The notes under the pieces were generated by a model. That model was not told the DNA's origin, ran no database searches, and saw only the letters and a list, made by a program, of their open reading frames with translations. From Seonamhaeicola algicola (GTDB lineage Bacteria; Bacteroidota; Bacteroidia; Flavobacteriales; Flavobacteriaceae), in assembly GCF_007997385.1 (NCBI RefSeq), contig NZ_VOSC01000005.1, forward strand, positions 310,001 through 374,000: a DNA stretch of 64,000 nucleotides, in the 5' to 3' direction. The position numbers and the translations under genes were made by a program. Below are positions 17,439 through 26,315 of the stretch, in pieces (the first letter of the stretch is position 1; every line of letters begins with the position of its first letter).

Positions 17439-20294
17439 ATGCAAAAACTATCTGTTTTACTAGCAATAATGCTTTTCACAATATTAAATGTGAAAGCTCA
17501 AAAAATAGAAGGGCCTTTAAAAAAATGGCATAAAATTACTTTAAGTTTTGAAGGCGATGAATTAAGTGAAAGTGATGAAGAAAATCCGTTTTTAAACTAC
17601 AGATTGAATGTGATTTTTAAACACAAGAAAAAAACAATGGTTATTCCTGGCTTTTTTGCAGCCGATGGTAATGCCGCCGAAACAAGTGCAAAATATGGAA
17701 AAGTTTGGCAAGTAAGGTTTATGCCCGATGAAGTAGGCGAGTGGAGCTATGAGGTATCATTTAGAAAAGGTGAAAACATAGCTGTAAGTGATGATTTTTA
17801 TGCAGGTAAACCGGTAAGCTTTAATGGAACAAAAGGTAGTTTTACAGTTACTGAAGCTGATAAAACAGGAAATAATTTTAGAACTAAAGGAAGATTAAAA
17901 TACACAGGCAATCGTTATTTAAGATATGCTGATACAAATGAAGCATTTTTAAAAGGAGGCGCAGATAGTCCTGAAAGTTTTTTAGGATATTATGAGTTTG
18001 ATCAAACACCAGCATCACACAAATATGAAGCCCATGCAAAAGATTTTAAACAAGGTGACCCTACATGGCAAAATGGCAAAGGAAAAAACATTATAGGCGC
18101 CTTAAATTACTTGGCTTCAAAAGGCATGAATTCTGTGTACTTTTTAACAATGAATATTCAGGGTGATGGTAAAGATGTGTGGCCTTGGACTAATGAGCAT
18201 GAGCGCTTTCGTTTTGATTGTAGTAAACTAGACCAATGGGAAATTGTTTTTGATCATATGGATAATTTAGGTTTAATGCTTCATATTGTAACCCAAGAAA
18301 CTGAAAATGAATTGTTGCTAGATTTAGGTGAAACCAAAACCATGCGAAAATTATATTACCGTGAATTAATTGCACGTTTTGCACATCATTTGGCTGTTAC
18401 TTGGAATTTAGGTGAAGAAAATGGCCCGTTGGTTTGGACCCCAAAGGGACAAACAGATAAAGATAGAAAGGCTATGGCTAAGTATATAAAAACGCATGAT
18501 CCGTATCATAATTTCGTAGTTTTACATACGCATGCTAATACCAATGCTCAAAATTTATATTTAACCCCACTTTTAGGATATGAATATTTAGATGGCCCTT
18601 CAATGCAAACCCATCATCCGCATAATGTGCATGATATTACTGTTAATTGGATTAATGAATCTGCAAATTATAATAGACAATGGGTGGTTTGTCAAGATGA
18701 AATTGGGCCGGCAGACACAGGTGCAAAACCTGATGCTGATGATCCTGATCATGATGATATTAGAGCTCATGTTTTATGGGGAAATTTAATGGCAGGTGGT
18801 GCCGGTGTAGAGTGGTATTTTGGTTATAAATTTGCACACCACGATTTAACTTGCGAAGATTGGCGCTCTAGAAACAATGTGTGGGAGCAAACTAAACATG
18901 CTTTAGATTTTTTTAATACCCATTTACCGTTTGATCAAATGGTTTCTAGTGATAATTTAACACCAAACACACACGATTATGTATTAGCAAAAACAGGTGA
19001 TGTTTACGCGGTATACCTTCCTAAAGTTGAAGAAACAACATTAAATTTACCAGGAAGCAGAGTTAAATACTCAGTAAAATGGTACAATGCTAAATCTGGT
19101 GGTAACCTGCAATATGGTAGTGTTAAAACAGTAAAGTCTGGTGAAAACGTTTCAATAGGCTTACCACCTTCACAAACAGGTGATTGGGTTGCTCTAATAA
19201 AAAACACATCAAAGAAAAAAAATACTGAAAGTAAAAATAATGTTGTAGTGTTAAATGCAATTCAAGATTTTACAATAGATGAGACTTCTGATGCTGTTTA
19301 TTATACAGAAAATAAACGTGGTACATTTGCAATAAATGCAGGAAAAAAAGATCAGCGTGATAAACAAGCTAAAGCTTTTACTGTTTTTAAAGGTGCTACT
19401 GGCTTTTACACAGGTGTTTTAAATACGGTAGCTGAAAATGACGGTGAATCTACTTATGAAATTAGAATAAATAACGATGGTTTAAAAAAGGTTAAAAATC
19501 CGCAAGCGCCAGAATCTTTCAAAAATACACGTTTAGCCATAGGAGCCCTATATTTAAAGCAAGGAGATACTATAACTATAGGCTCTAAAGCACTTACAAA
19601 TGGAAGAATACCTGAAGGCGATGAAACAGCTTGGGCTAGAGGTCGTTGGAGGTCTTTAGAGTTAACTCCTAAAATCTTCAAATTAAAAGAAACATTAAAA
19701 TCTGTTACCCCTTTTGAAGAGAAAAACGGTGTCTTAGAAGTTGAAGGTGAAGCATTTCATTACAATACAAACAATGGTAGCCCAAGAAAGTTTTATATAA
19801 ATGCATATGAAGGAGATTTTCCTTTTACAACAAGACATGGAAGTCATGCTAAAACAGCAAGTGGTAAAGCTTATATTGAAGCTATGCCAGATACAAGAGT
19901 AACACATAAAGATAAATTAATTGTAGGTGAAAACTTTTTCCCTATGCCGGGTACTGGCGGTATAGTATCTTATAAAGTTAAAATTAATACACCAGGAACT
20001 TATTATGTGTGGGTTAGAGCGTTTTCATCTGGTCCAGAAGACAATGGTTTGCATGTTGGTGTGAATGGTGAATGGCCAGAAAGTGGACAACGTATTCAAT
20101 TATGCCAAGGAAAAAATAAATGGACATGGTCATCGGCGCAACGTGTACCAGAAAACCATTGCGGTTACAAGCAAACTATAACATTAACATTTGATAAAGC
20201 TGATGAATATATTGTTTCTTTCTCAATGCGAGAAGATGGTTTTGAGCTTGATAAATGGATGTTAGTTATGGATAAAAATTACATACCTGAATAA
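17439..20294 (+). CDS. Exported DUF5060-type glycoside hydrolase
   Basis: A 951-residue exported protein (signal peptide ending NVKAQ). Residues 22-100 form a DUF5060-like beta-sandwich (GEWSYEVSF at its end). Residues 150-490 form a TIM barrel of the clan GH-A or apiosidase-like kind: NSVYFLTMNIQGDG, LMLHIVTQETE, the likely acid/base Glu326 in WNLGEENG, the likely nucleophile Glu421 in CQDEIGP, then EWYFGYKF. The last 350 residues are beta-rich and hold a carbohydrate-binding-like region (GTYYVWVRAFSSGPEDNG). It closes the operon, 48 bases after the oxidoreductase, and should release the sugar taken up by the pathway. Exact specificity unknown. Confidence 0.8.
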   Translation: MQKLSVLLAIMLFTILNVKAQKIEGPLKKWHKITLSFEGDELSESDEENPFLNYRLNVIFKHKKKTMVIPGFFAADGNAAETSAKYGKVWQVRFMPDEVGEWSYEVSFRKGENIAVSDDFYAGKPVSFNGTKGSFTVTEADKTGNNFRTKGRLKYTGNRYLRYADTNEAFLKGGADSPESFLGYYEFDQTPASHKYEAHAKDFKQGDPTWQNGKGKNIIGALNYLASKGMNSVYFLTMNIQGDGKDVWPWTNEHERFRFDCSKLDQWEIVFDHMDNLGLMLHIVTQETENELLLDLGETKTMRKLYYRELIARFAHHLAVTWNLGEENGPLVWTPKGQTDKDRKAMAKYIKTHDPYHNFVVLHTHANTNAQNLYLTPLLGYEYLDGPSMQTHHPHNVHDITVNWINESANYNRQWVVCQDEIGPADTGAKPDADDPDHDDIRAHVLWGNLMAGGAGVEWYFGYKFAHHDLTCEDWRSRNNVWEQTKHALDFFNTHLPFDQMVSSDNLTPNTHDYVLAKTGDVYAVYLPKVEETTLNLPGSRVKYSVKWYNAKSGGNLQYGSVKTVKSGENVSIGLPPSQTGDWVALIKNTSKKKNTESKNNVVVLNAIQDFTIDETSDAVYYTENKRGTFAINAGKKDQRDKQAKAFTVFKGATGFYTGVLNTVAENDGESTYEIRINNDGLKKVKNPQAPESFKNTRLAIGALYLKQGDTITIGSKALTNGRIPEGDETAWARGRWRSLELTPKIFKLKETLKSVTPFEEKNGVLEVEGEAFHYNTNNGSPRKFYINAYEGDFPFTTRHGSHAKTASGKAYIEAMPDTRVTHKDKLIVGENFFPMPGTGGIVSYKVKINTPGTYYVWVRAFSSGPEDNGLHVGVNGEWPESGQRIQLCQGKNKWTWSSAQRVPENHCGYKQTITLTFDKADEYIVSFSMREDGFELDKWMLVMDKNYIPE

Positions 20295-20314
20295 AAAATG
20301 TTTTAGTAGTTAGT

Positions 20315-20354
20315 AAAAAAGGCGTTAGGTTACATTGTAATTTAGCGCCTTTTT
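20315..20354. terminator. Bidirectional terminator between convergent genes
   Basis: A-run, then stem GGCGTTAGGTTACA (20321-20334) against TGTAATTTAGCGCC (20336-20349), 11 of 14 pairs Watson-Crick plus wobbles, then a T-run. The stop codon and last codons of the minus-strand receptor gene (20342) lie inside the right arm. Confidence 0.8.
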
Positions 20355-22729
20355 CCTGCATATTCCATAGCTTCACCTTTACCAAAACCATAACTTAACC
20401 CAAGGGTAATAAAGCGTCCGCGTTGGTTTTCATTATATAAATAGAAGTTAGGTTGTATGGTTTCGTATTTTTCAATGCGAGATGCAAAAATATCTCTAAC
20501 ACTAAGGTTAATTACGCCTTTACCTTTTAGTATTTTTTTTCGCAAACCAAGGTCAGCAAAAATTACTTCGGCTTCATTACCTTGTACAGTTTCTGTTTTA
20601 GAGGTGTAATTACCGGTAATTTCAAAATCTATATCGGCAGGTAGCTTTAGTTTACTGGTTAGTTTACTTGTCCATTGGTCTGCATCAAAATTTATTGAGC
20701 TGTTGTTAAAAGTACCTTTACGTTTAAATGCGTTATAGTTAATATCTCCATTAAAAATTAGCCAGTTAGCAACAGGATATTTTCCGTTAAACTCAATACC
20801 AACAGCACTTGTGGTACCTAAATTTAAAGGTTTAAATGTGTTTACGTTGTTTTCAAAAGTAGAAACGCTACGTTCAATAGCATCGGTTGTGTAACGGTAA
20901 TATATACCAAAGTTTATAGAGGCTTTCCCAATGTTGTATATGTTTGTTAGCTCATATGAATCTGTAAATTCAGGTTTTAAATCAGGGTTTCCGGTTCTTA
21001 TGTTAAAATTGTTTCTAATGTTAAAAAACGGATTTAAATCCCATAACCTTGGCCTGTAAACACGTTTAGAATATCCAATTTGTAACGAATAGGCATCAGT
21101 TATTTTATAGGATGCATGTAAGCTAGGGAATAGGTTGGCGTAGTTTTGTTTGTTTTGTGCGTTGGTGTTTTTTAAAAGTGTTTCTAAATCTGTGTTTTCT
21201 AATCGTAAACCTATTTTAACACCCCATTTTTCACCTTCGTAAGCAGCAGTTCCGTAAATACCTAAAACGTTTTGATTAAAATCAAAAATATTGGTTTGGT
21301 TGGCATCAGTAACATAATTACCATTTTCAAAGTTTTGAACTTCGTAATCATTGCTAACATTATTTAATACGTATTGTGCACCAGTTTCTATAGTAAACAC
21401 ATCATTAAATGGTTTGGTGTAATCTAGTTTAAAGGTGTAATTAGCTTCATCAAAATCTGTTCTGGTTTTTTGCAAGTTATCACGGTTATCACCGGCTATG
21501 GTAGTGTCTTCAAAATTTGAAGCCTGTTTTTTACCAAAAAAGCGCCCTAAAGCACTAAATAGCAGCATGTGGTCTTCATAATCATCAAAATCTTTTTTAT
21601 ACTGAAGTTCATATTGGTATTTAGGGTTAGTTGCTTCGGTTTCCTCGGTACGTTTCCAAACGGAAGCGTTTGTGTTACTTTCATTTGTAAAGCTAAAATT
21701 TGTTGCCGAAGGTTGGTCTTCAACTTCATAGGCATAACTTCCAGATAATGTTAAAACATTGTTATCGTTTATATGATAATCTGTACCTAAAATTATATTA
21801 TAAAACGTTTCGTTTCGGTATTCGGTACCGCTAGAATTTAGGGTGGTGTTATTAATCAAATCTTTATTAATACTTAACCTATCATTAGGTAATTTACGAT
21901 ACCCAACCCCTAACTGACTGAATAAATTGAATTTTTCGGTACGTCTGTTTAAACTCAATCCAAAACTATGATTTGTTGGAGTTCCTAAATTTAAACTAGC
22001 AGAACCATTTAAGCCTTTTCGTTCTTCTTTTTTTAATATAATGTTAATGATACCCGAAGTTCCTTCGGCATCATATTTAGCAGAAGGGTTTGTTATAACT
22101 TCAATACGTTCAATCATGTCTGCTGTTATTGTACCTAAAGCATTGCCACCATCACTAGCAATCACCGATGGTTTTCCGTTTATAAGTATTTGAACTCCTT
22201 GGCTACCTCTAAGGCTAATGGCGCCTTCAATATTTACGTTAACCGAAGGTACATTGTTTAATATTTCTAAAGCACTAGCACCTGTGCTACTTAAATCTTT
22301 ACCTATATTAAAAATACGTTTATCTAATTTAAATTGTGTTTTTGAAACTTCAGCTTCAACAATCACTTCATTAAGTTGCGCTAAATCTTCAGTTAAAAAA
22401 ATGGTGCCAAGATTTATACTGTTATTTTTTATTATAAACTCATTAATTACTTTAGTTTTGTAACCAATAAAGCTAATTTCAATATGAAATTTTGAACTAT
22501 TAGTTGATAAATTAAAGGTACCATCATCATGCGTAGTAGTACCATTTATGTTCTTTTTGGTTTTAGCATCTACAATTATAACCGATGCATAATTAACAGG
22601 TTGTTTACTACTAAGTTCTAGTACTTTTCCTGTAATATCTATGGTTTTATTTTGAGTAAATGCCATAACCGATACGCAAAAAAATAAGCATAATAATGTA
22701 ATATGCTTTTTTGTTTTAATAATGTACAT
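20342..22729 (-). CDS. TonB-dependent outer-membrane beta-barrel protein
   Basis: A 795-residue outer-membrane protein. Signal peptide to about residue 26 (SVMAFTQN), a CarboxypepD_reg-like domain (VNYASVIIVDAKTKKNINGTTTHDDGTF, residues 30-115), a plug (LEILNNVPSVNV, LRGSQGVQILINGKPS, IERIEVITNPSAKYDAEGTSGIINIIL) and a 22-strand-type barrel. The overall layout is that of the outer membrane beta-barrel family close to TonB receptors; no SusD partner is next to it, so it is not a typical polysaccharide locus pair. Ligand unknown. It stands alone on the minus strand and converges with the glycoside hydrolase operon. Confidence 0.88.
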   Translation of the reverse strand: MYIIKTKKHITLLCLFFCVSVMAFTQNKTIDITGKVLELSSKQPVNYASVIIVDAKTKKNINGTTTHDDGTFNLSTNSSKFHIEISFIGYKTKVINEFIIKNNSINLGTIFLTEDLAQLNEVIVEAEVSKTQFKLDKRIFNIGKDLSSTGASALEILNNVPSVNVNIEGAISLRGSQGVQILINGKPSVIASDGGNALGTITADMIERIEVITNPSAKYDAEGTSGIINIILKKEERKGLNGSASLNLGTPTNHSFGLSLNRRTEKFNLFSQLGVGYRKLPNDRLSINKDLINNTTLNSSGTEYRNETFYNIILGTDYHINDNNVLTLSGSYAYEVEDQPSATNFSFTNESNTNASVWKRTEETEATNPKYQYELQYKKDFDDYEDHMLLFSALGRFFGKKQASNFEDTTIAGDNRDNLQKTRTDFDEANYTFKLDYTKPFNDVFTIETGAQYVLNNVSNDYEVQNFENGNYVTDANQTNIFDFNQNVLGIYGTAAYEGEKWGVKIGLRLENTDLETLLKNTNAQNKQNYANLFPSLHASYKITDAYSLQIGYSKRVYRPRLWDLNPFFNIRNNFNIRTGNPDLKPEFTDSYELTNIYNIGKASINFGIYYRYTTDAIERSVSTFENNVNTFKPLNLGTTSAVGIEFNGKYPVANWLIFNGDINYNAFKRKGTFNNSSINFDADQWTSKLTSKLKLPADIDFEITGNYTSKTETVQGNEAEVIFADLGLRKKILKGKGVINLSVRDIFASRIEKYETIQPNFYLYNENQRGRFITLGLSYGFGKGEAMEYAGKRR

Positions 22730-22913
22730 GATTTAAATAATAATTAATTGAAAAATAATTAACTGATTAATAATTTAGCTATCAAATTAATTAAATAACA
22801 CCTAGTTATTTCTATAATTTTAGAATTAGTTTAAAATTTTAACATTTTTTTAATAAGGGAAAATAATAAATACAGCGTCTAAGAATAAAACATATAAAAT
22901 TATCTATAAATAC

Positions 22914-25715
22914 ATGAAAAAACTAACAACGTTATTATTACTATTTGTAGGCTTGCTAATGTTTGGGCAAGACTTAAATAGCTCGCTTCCGGTTGATGAA
23001 ACAATAAAAAAAGGTGTTTTACCTAACGGTTTGACCTATTACATTAAAAGTACCGATGTTGTAAAAGACGCAGCAAGTTACTACATAATACAAAACGTAG
23101 GATCTGTTTTAGAGAATGATGACCAACAAGGTTTAGCACACTTTTTAGAACACGTGGCTTTTAATGGTACTGAAAACTTTGAAGGTAAAGGCATTTTAAA
23201 TACGTTTCAAGAAAAAGGGTTGGTTTTTGGTAGAGATATTAATGCTTACACTGGTTTTGATGAAACGGTTTATAACATTGATAATGTTCCAACAACTCCA
23301 GAATTAATAGATAAAGGTTTGTTAGTATTGCATGATTGGTGTAACTATTTATTATTAACCGATGAAGAAATTGATGCTGAAAGAGGTGTTATTAAAGAAG
23401 AATGGAGAACACGCCAAAATGGACAAATGCGTTTATTTCAAACATCACTACCAATTACGTTTAACCATTCAAAATATGCTGAAAGATTACCAATAGGCTT
23501 AATGCGTATTGTTGAAAACTTTGAATACAAAGCACTTAGAGATTTTTACCATGACTGGTACAGAACAGATTTACAAGCTATTGCTGTAGTTGGTGATATT
23601 GATGTAGATACTATTGAAGCTAAAATAAAAGCATTATTTTCAAAAATACCTGCTGTTAAAAATGCCCGTGAGCGTTTTATTGTAACCATACCCGATAACC
23701 AAGAAATGCTTTATAGTTTAGGTATGGATAAAGAAATATCTACCGCTATGATAGAGTTTGGTATTCGTCATAAAAAATCATTAGAAAATCAAACTGTAGC
23801 AGATTTACAAGAATCATTACTACAATCAATGGTAACAACTATGTTATCATCAAGAATATCTGAAGAAGCACAAAAACCAGATGCTGCATTTTTAGGAGCA
23901 AGCGTTGGGTATCAATCTTTAGCAAGGGCAAATAATGCATTTTCTATGAGAGTTGCTCCAAAACCAGGGCAGCAAGAAGCAGCTTTTAAAGCTGTATTAA
24001 CTGAGGTTGTTAGAGCCGTTAAGTTTGGTTTTACACCATCTGAAATATCACGTACTATTAAAGAGTTCTCTAATTATTATGAAACTCAAATAGCTAAAAA
24101 AGATGATAAAAGTCACGGGGCATTAATTAATGTTATTAAAGCCAATTATTTAGATAATGAAACTATTACTGATATTGAGAAAGAATATAGCATAGCTAAA
24201 ACATTATTTGCAAAGTTAACGCCAGAGGCACTTCACAATACAATAAAAAAGTTATACACAAAGCATAATAGGTTTTTAAACGTTACTGGCGTTGAAGGTA
24301 AAAATAACCTAACCCAAGAGCGTGCTTTAGCTGTTATAAATGAAGTAGAAAACAATAACACTTTAACGGCATATACTGAAGCTTTTGAAGGTAAAACTTT
24401 AATTTCTGGCCTAAATATTGCAGAAGGTAAAATAGCTAGCAAAACTAATAACAACGCGCTAGCATCAACAACCTATACATTAAGCAACGGTATTAAAGTG
24501 CATTATAAATTTGCAGATAAACAAAAAAACACGGTAGCTTTTAAAGCAATAAGTCATGGTGGTAAATCATTAATTAATGATGATAATTTACCATCGGCAG
24601 AATTGTTAGGTAACCTAATACAAATGTCTGGTTTAGGTGAATTTTCAGCTACCGAATTACCAAAAATTTTAGCTGGTAAAACTGCTTCAATGTCGCCAAG
24701 TTTAGGTGAAACCACTGAAGTTTTAGATGGATCTTCAACAACTAAAGATGTTGAAACCATGTTACAATTAGCGCATTTATATTTTGTAAAACCACGTTTT
24801 GATGAGCAAGCATATAAAGTGTTACAAAGTAATATTGATAATTATATAATTAGAAGAAGTAAAGATATCAATGAGCAAATAAAAGATAAAATAACAACTA
24901 CTTTATACGGTGATGATAACCCCAGAAAGCGTGTTTTTGATAAAGACTTTGCAAATGATGTGTCTTTTGAAAAAATAAAAGCGGTGTATTTAAGCAGATT
25001 TGAAAATGCTGCAGATTTTGAATTTTTTATTGTTGGTGATGTTAAAGCAGAAGATTTAGAACCCCTTTTAAATAAATACATTGCAAGCATACCAGTTACT
25101 TCAGAAAAAGAAACTTTTAAAGATGTAACACCAAAATGGAAAAGCAATAATGTTGATGAAGATGTTAGTATAGCTATGGAAGACCCAAAAACTAACGTAA
25201 ATATTGCCTTGAAAATTGAAACAGATTATACAGTAAAAAATCAATTTGTAACAAAAGCATTAGGTGATATTTTACAATTAAGGTTAACCGAAACATTACG
25301 AGAAGAAGAAGGTGGCGTTTACAGCCCAAGAGCCGGTGCATTTTTAGTTAAAGAGCCTAAAGTATTATCATACGTATCTATAAAGTTTGACTGTAACCCA
25401 GACTTAGCTGAAAAATTAGTAAGCATTGTACATAATGAAATTTCTAAAATGGCTAAAGGAGAAATTAAACAAGAAGATTTAGATAAAACATTAACTAGTT
25501 ATAAAAAATCTAGAGAACAATCAAAAAGCAACAACGGGTATGACATGACGCTTTTAACCACTTTTTACAGAGATGGTTATAACATGGAAAACCCTAGTAA
25601 TTTTGATGAAGTAGTTAACAATATTAATAAAAAAGACATACAAAACTTAGCTAAAAAATTACAAACAAAAGGACAATCATTTGAAATTGTAGTAAAACCA
25701 TTAGCTAAAAACTAA
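22914..25715 (+). CDS. M16 family zinc metalloprotease
   Basis: A 933-residue exported protease (signal peptide ending LLMFGQ). The inverted zinc motif HxxEH is H76-F-L-E79-H80 and the third ligand lies in RGVIKEEWR about 75 residues later. Two M16 halves follow, the second without the zinc motif (LREEEGGVYSPRAGA), as in pitrilysin-type enzymes that close like a clamshell around peptides. In Bacteroidota such proteins sit in the periplasm and degrade peptides. No operon partner is obvious; the following gene begins after a strong hairpin. Confidence 0.9.
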   Translation: MKKLTTLLLLFVGLLMFGQDLNSSLPVDETIKKGVLPNGLTYYIKSTDVVKDAASYYIIQNVGSVLENDDQQGLAHFLEHVAFNGTENFEGKGILNTFQEKGLVFGRDINAYTGFDETVYNIDNVPTTPELIDKGLLVLHDWCNYLLLTDEEIDAERGVIKEEWRTRQNGQMRLFQTSLPITFNHSKYAERLPIGLMRIVENFEYKALRDFYHDWYRTDLQAIAVVGDIDVDTIEAKIKALFSKIPAVKNARERFIVTIPDNQEMLYSLGMDKEISTAMIEFGIRHKKSLENQTVADLQESLLQSMVTTMLSSRISEEAQKPDAAFLGASVGYQSLARANNAFSMRVAPKPGQQEAAFKAVLTEVVRAVKFGFTPSEISRTIKEFSNYYETQIAKKDDKSHGALINVIKANYLDNETITDIEKEYSIAKTLFAKLTPEALHNTIKKLYTKHNRFLNVTGVEGKNNLTQERALAVINEVENNNTLTAYTEAFEGKTLISGLNIAEGKIASKTNNNALASTTYTLSNGIKVHYKFADKQKNTVAFKAISHGGKSLINDDNLPSAELLGNLIQMSGLGEFSATELPKILAGKTASMSPSLGETTEVLDGSSTTKDVETMLQLAHLYFVKPRFDEQAYKVLQSNIDNYIIRRSKDINEQIKDKITTTLYGDDNPRKRVFDKDFANDVSFEKIKAVYLSRFENAADFEFFIVGDVKAEDLEPLLNKYIASIPVTSEKETFKDVTPKWKSNNVDEDVSIAMEDPKTNVNIALKIETDYTVKNQFVTKALGDILQLRLTETLREEEGGVYSPRAGAFLVKEPKVLSYVSIKFDCNPDLAEKLVSIVHNEISKMAKGEIKQEDLDKTLTSYKKSREQSKSNNGYDMTLLTTFYRDGYNMENPSNFDEVVNNINKKDIQNLAKKLQTKGQSFEIVVKPLAKN

Positions 25716-25793
25716 AAGCATCTTTTTTAACGTTTATTTTAGTTGTTTTTTTGATTTTGAGTTAGTCAACCACCAAAATTAATAAAGATGCCC

Positions 25794-25826
25794 AATAAGG
25801 GTTATTTAAAAAAAATAACCCTTATT
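25794..25826. terminator. Perfect 14-bp hairpin between the M16 gene and the DsbD-alpha gene
   Basis: AATAAGGGTTATTT (25794-25807) and its exact reverse complement AAATAACCCTTATT (25813-25826), with an A5 loop. No T-run follows on the plus strand, so it is not a standard terminator. It ends only 23 bases before the ATG at 25850, so it could also be a leader structure controlling that gene. Confidence 0.5.
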
Positions 25827-25849
25827 ATTAATAATTTAAAACACAAAAC

Positions 25850-26296
25850 ATGAAAAAATTAATAGCAATTGCTTTACTAGTATTAACAACTAGTGCGTAT
25901 TCTCAAATTTTAGATCCAGTAAAATGGAGCACATCAGTAGAGAAAGTTTCAAGTACAGAGTATAAATTAATAAGTAAAGCAGTTATTGAAAACGGTTGGC
26001 ACTTATACTCACAAACTGTACCTGAAGGCGGTCCAATTGCTACAAGTTTTACTTACAATAGTAATGGTGCATACTTAAAAAAAGGAAATACTAATGAAGG
26101 GGAAGGTCATGTTGTTGATGATCCTATTTTTGGTATGAAAATTAAGTATTTTGAAATTGAAACGGTTTTTGAACAGCGTATCAAACTAAAAAATACAAAT
26201 GCCTTTCCTATAACTGCAACTGTAACTTTTATGGTGTGTGATGATGCACGTTGTTTACCACCAACCGATAAAGAATTAGTTTTTAAACTTCAATAA
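25850..26296 (+). CDS. Stand-alone DsbD N-terminal (alpha) domain protein
   Basis: A 148-residue exported protein (signal peptide ending SAYSQ) that consists only of the DsbD alpha domain. The redox pair is C130 and C135 in VCDDARCLPP, the same positions as in the full DsbD that follows 19 bases later. It shares long stretches with it, such as ILDPVKW, GWHLYSQ and VPEGGPIATSF. In DsbD this domain takes electrons from the membrane part and reduces periplasmic partners. A separate soluble copy could serve as an extra acceptor. The two genes form an operon and clearly arose by duplication. Confidence 0.88.
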   Translation: MKKLIAIALLVLTTSAYSQILDPVKWSTSVEKVSSTEYKLISKAVIENGWHLYSQTVPEGGPIATSFTYNSNGAYLKKGNTNEGEGHVVDDPIFGMKIKYFEIETVFEQRIKLKNTNAFPITATVTFMVCDDARCLPPTDKELVFKLQ

Positions 26297-26315
26297 ACCA
26301 AACTAAACTAACCTA

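Noticed and set aside
22730-22913. AT-rich gap between the TonB-type receptor and the M16 gene, considered for an operator or small RNA
   Set aside because: Repeated ATTAATT-like words but no exact -7 element, stable stem or conserved motif.
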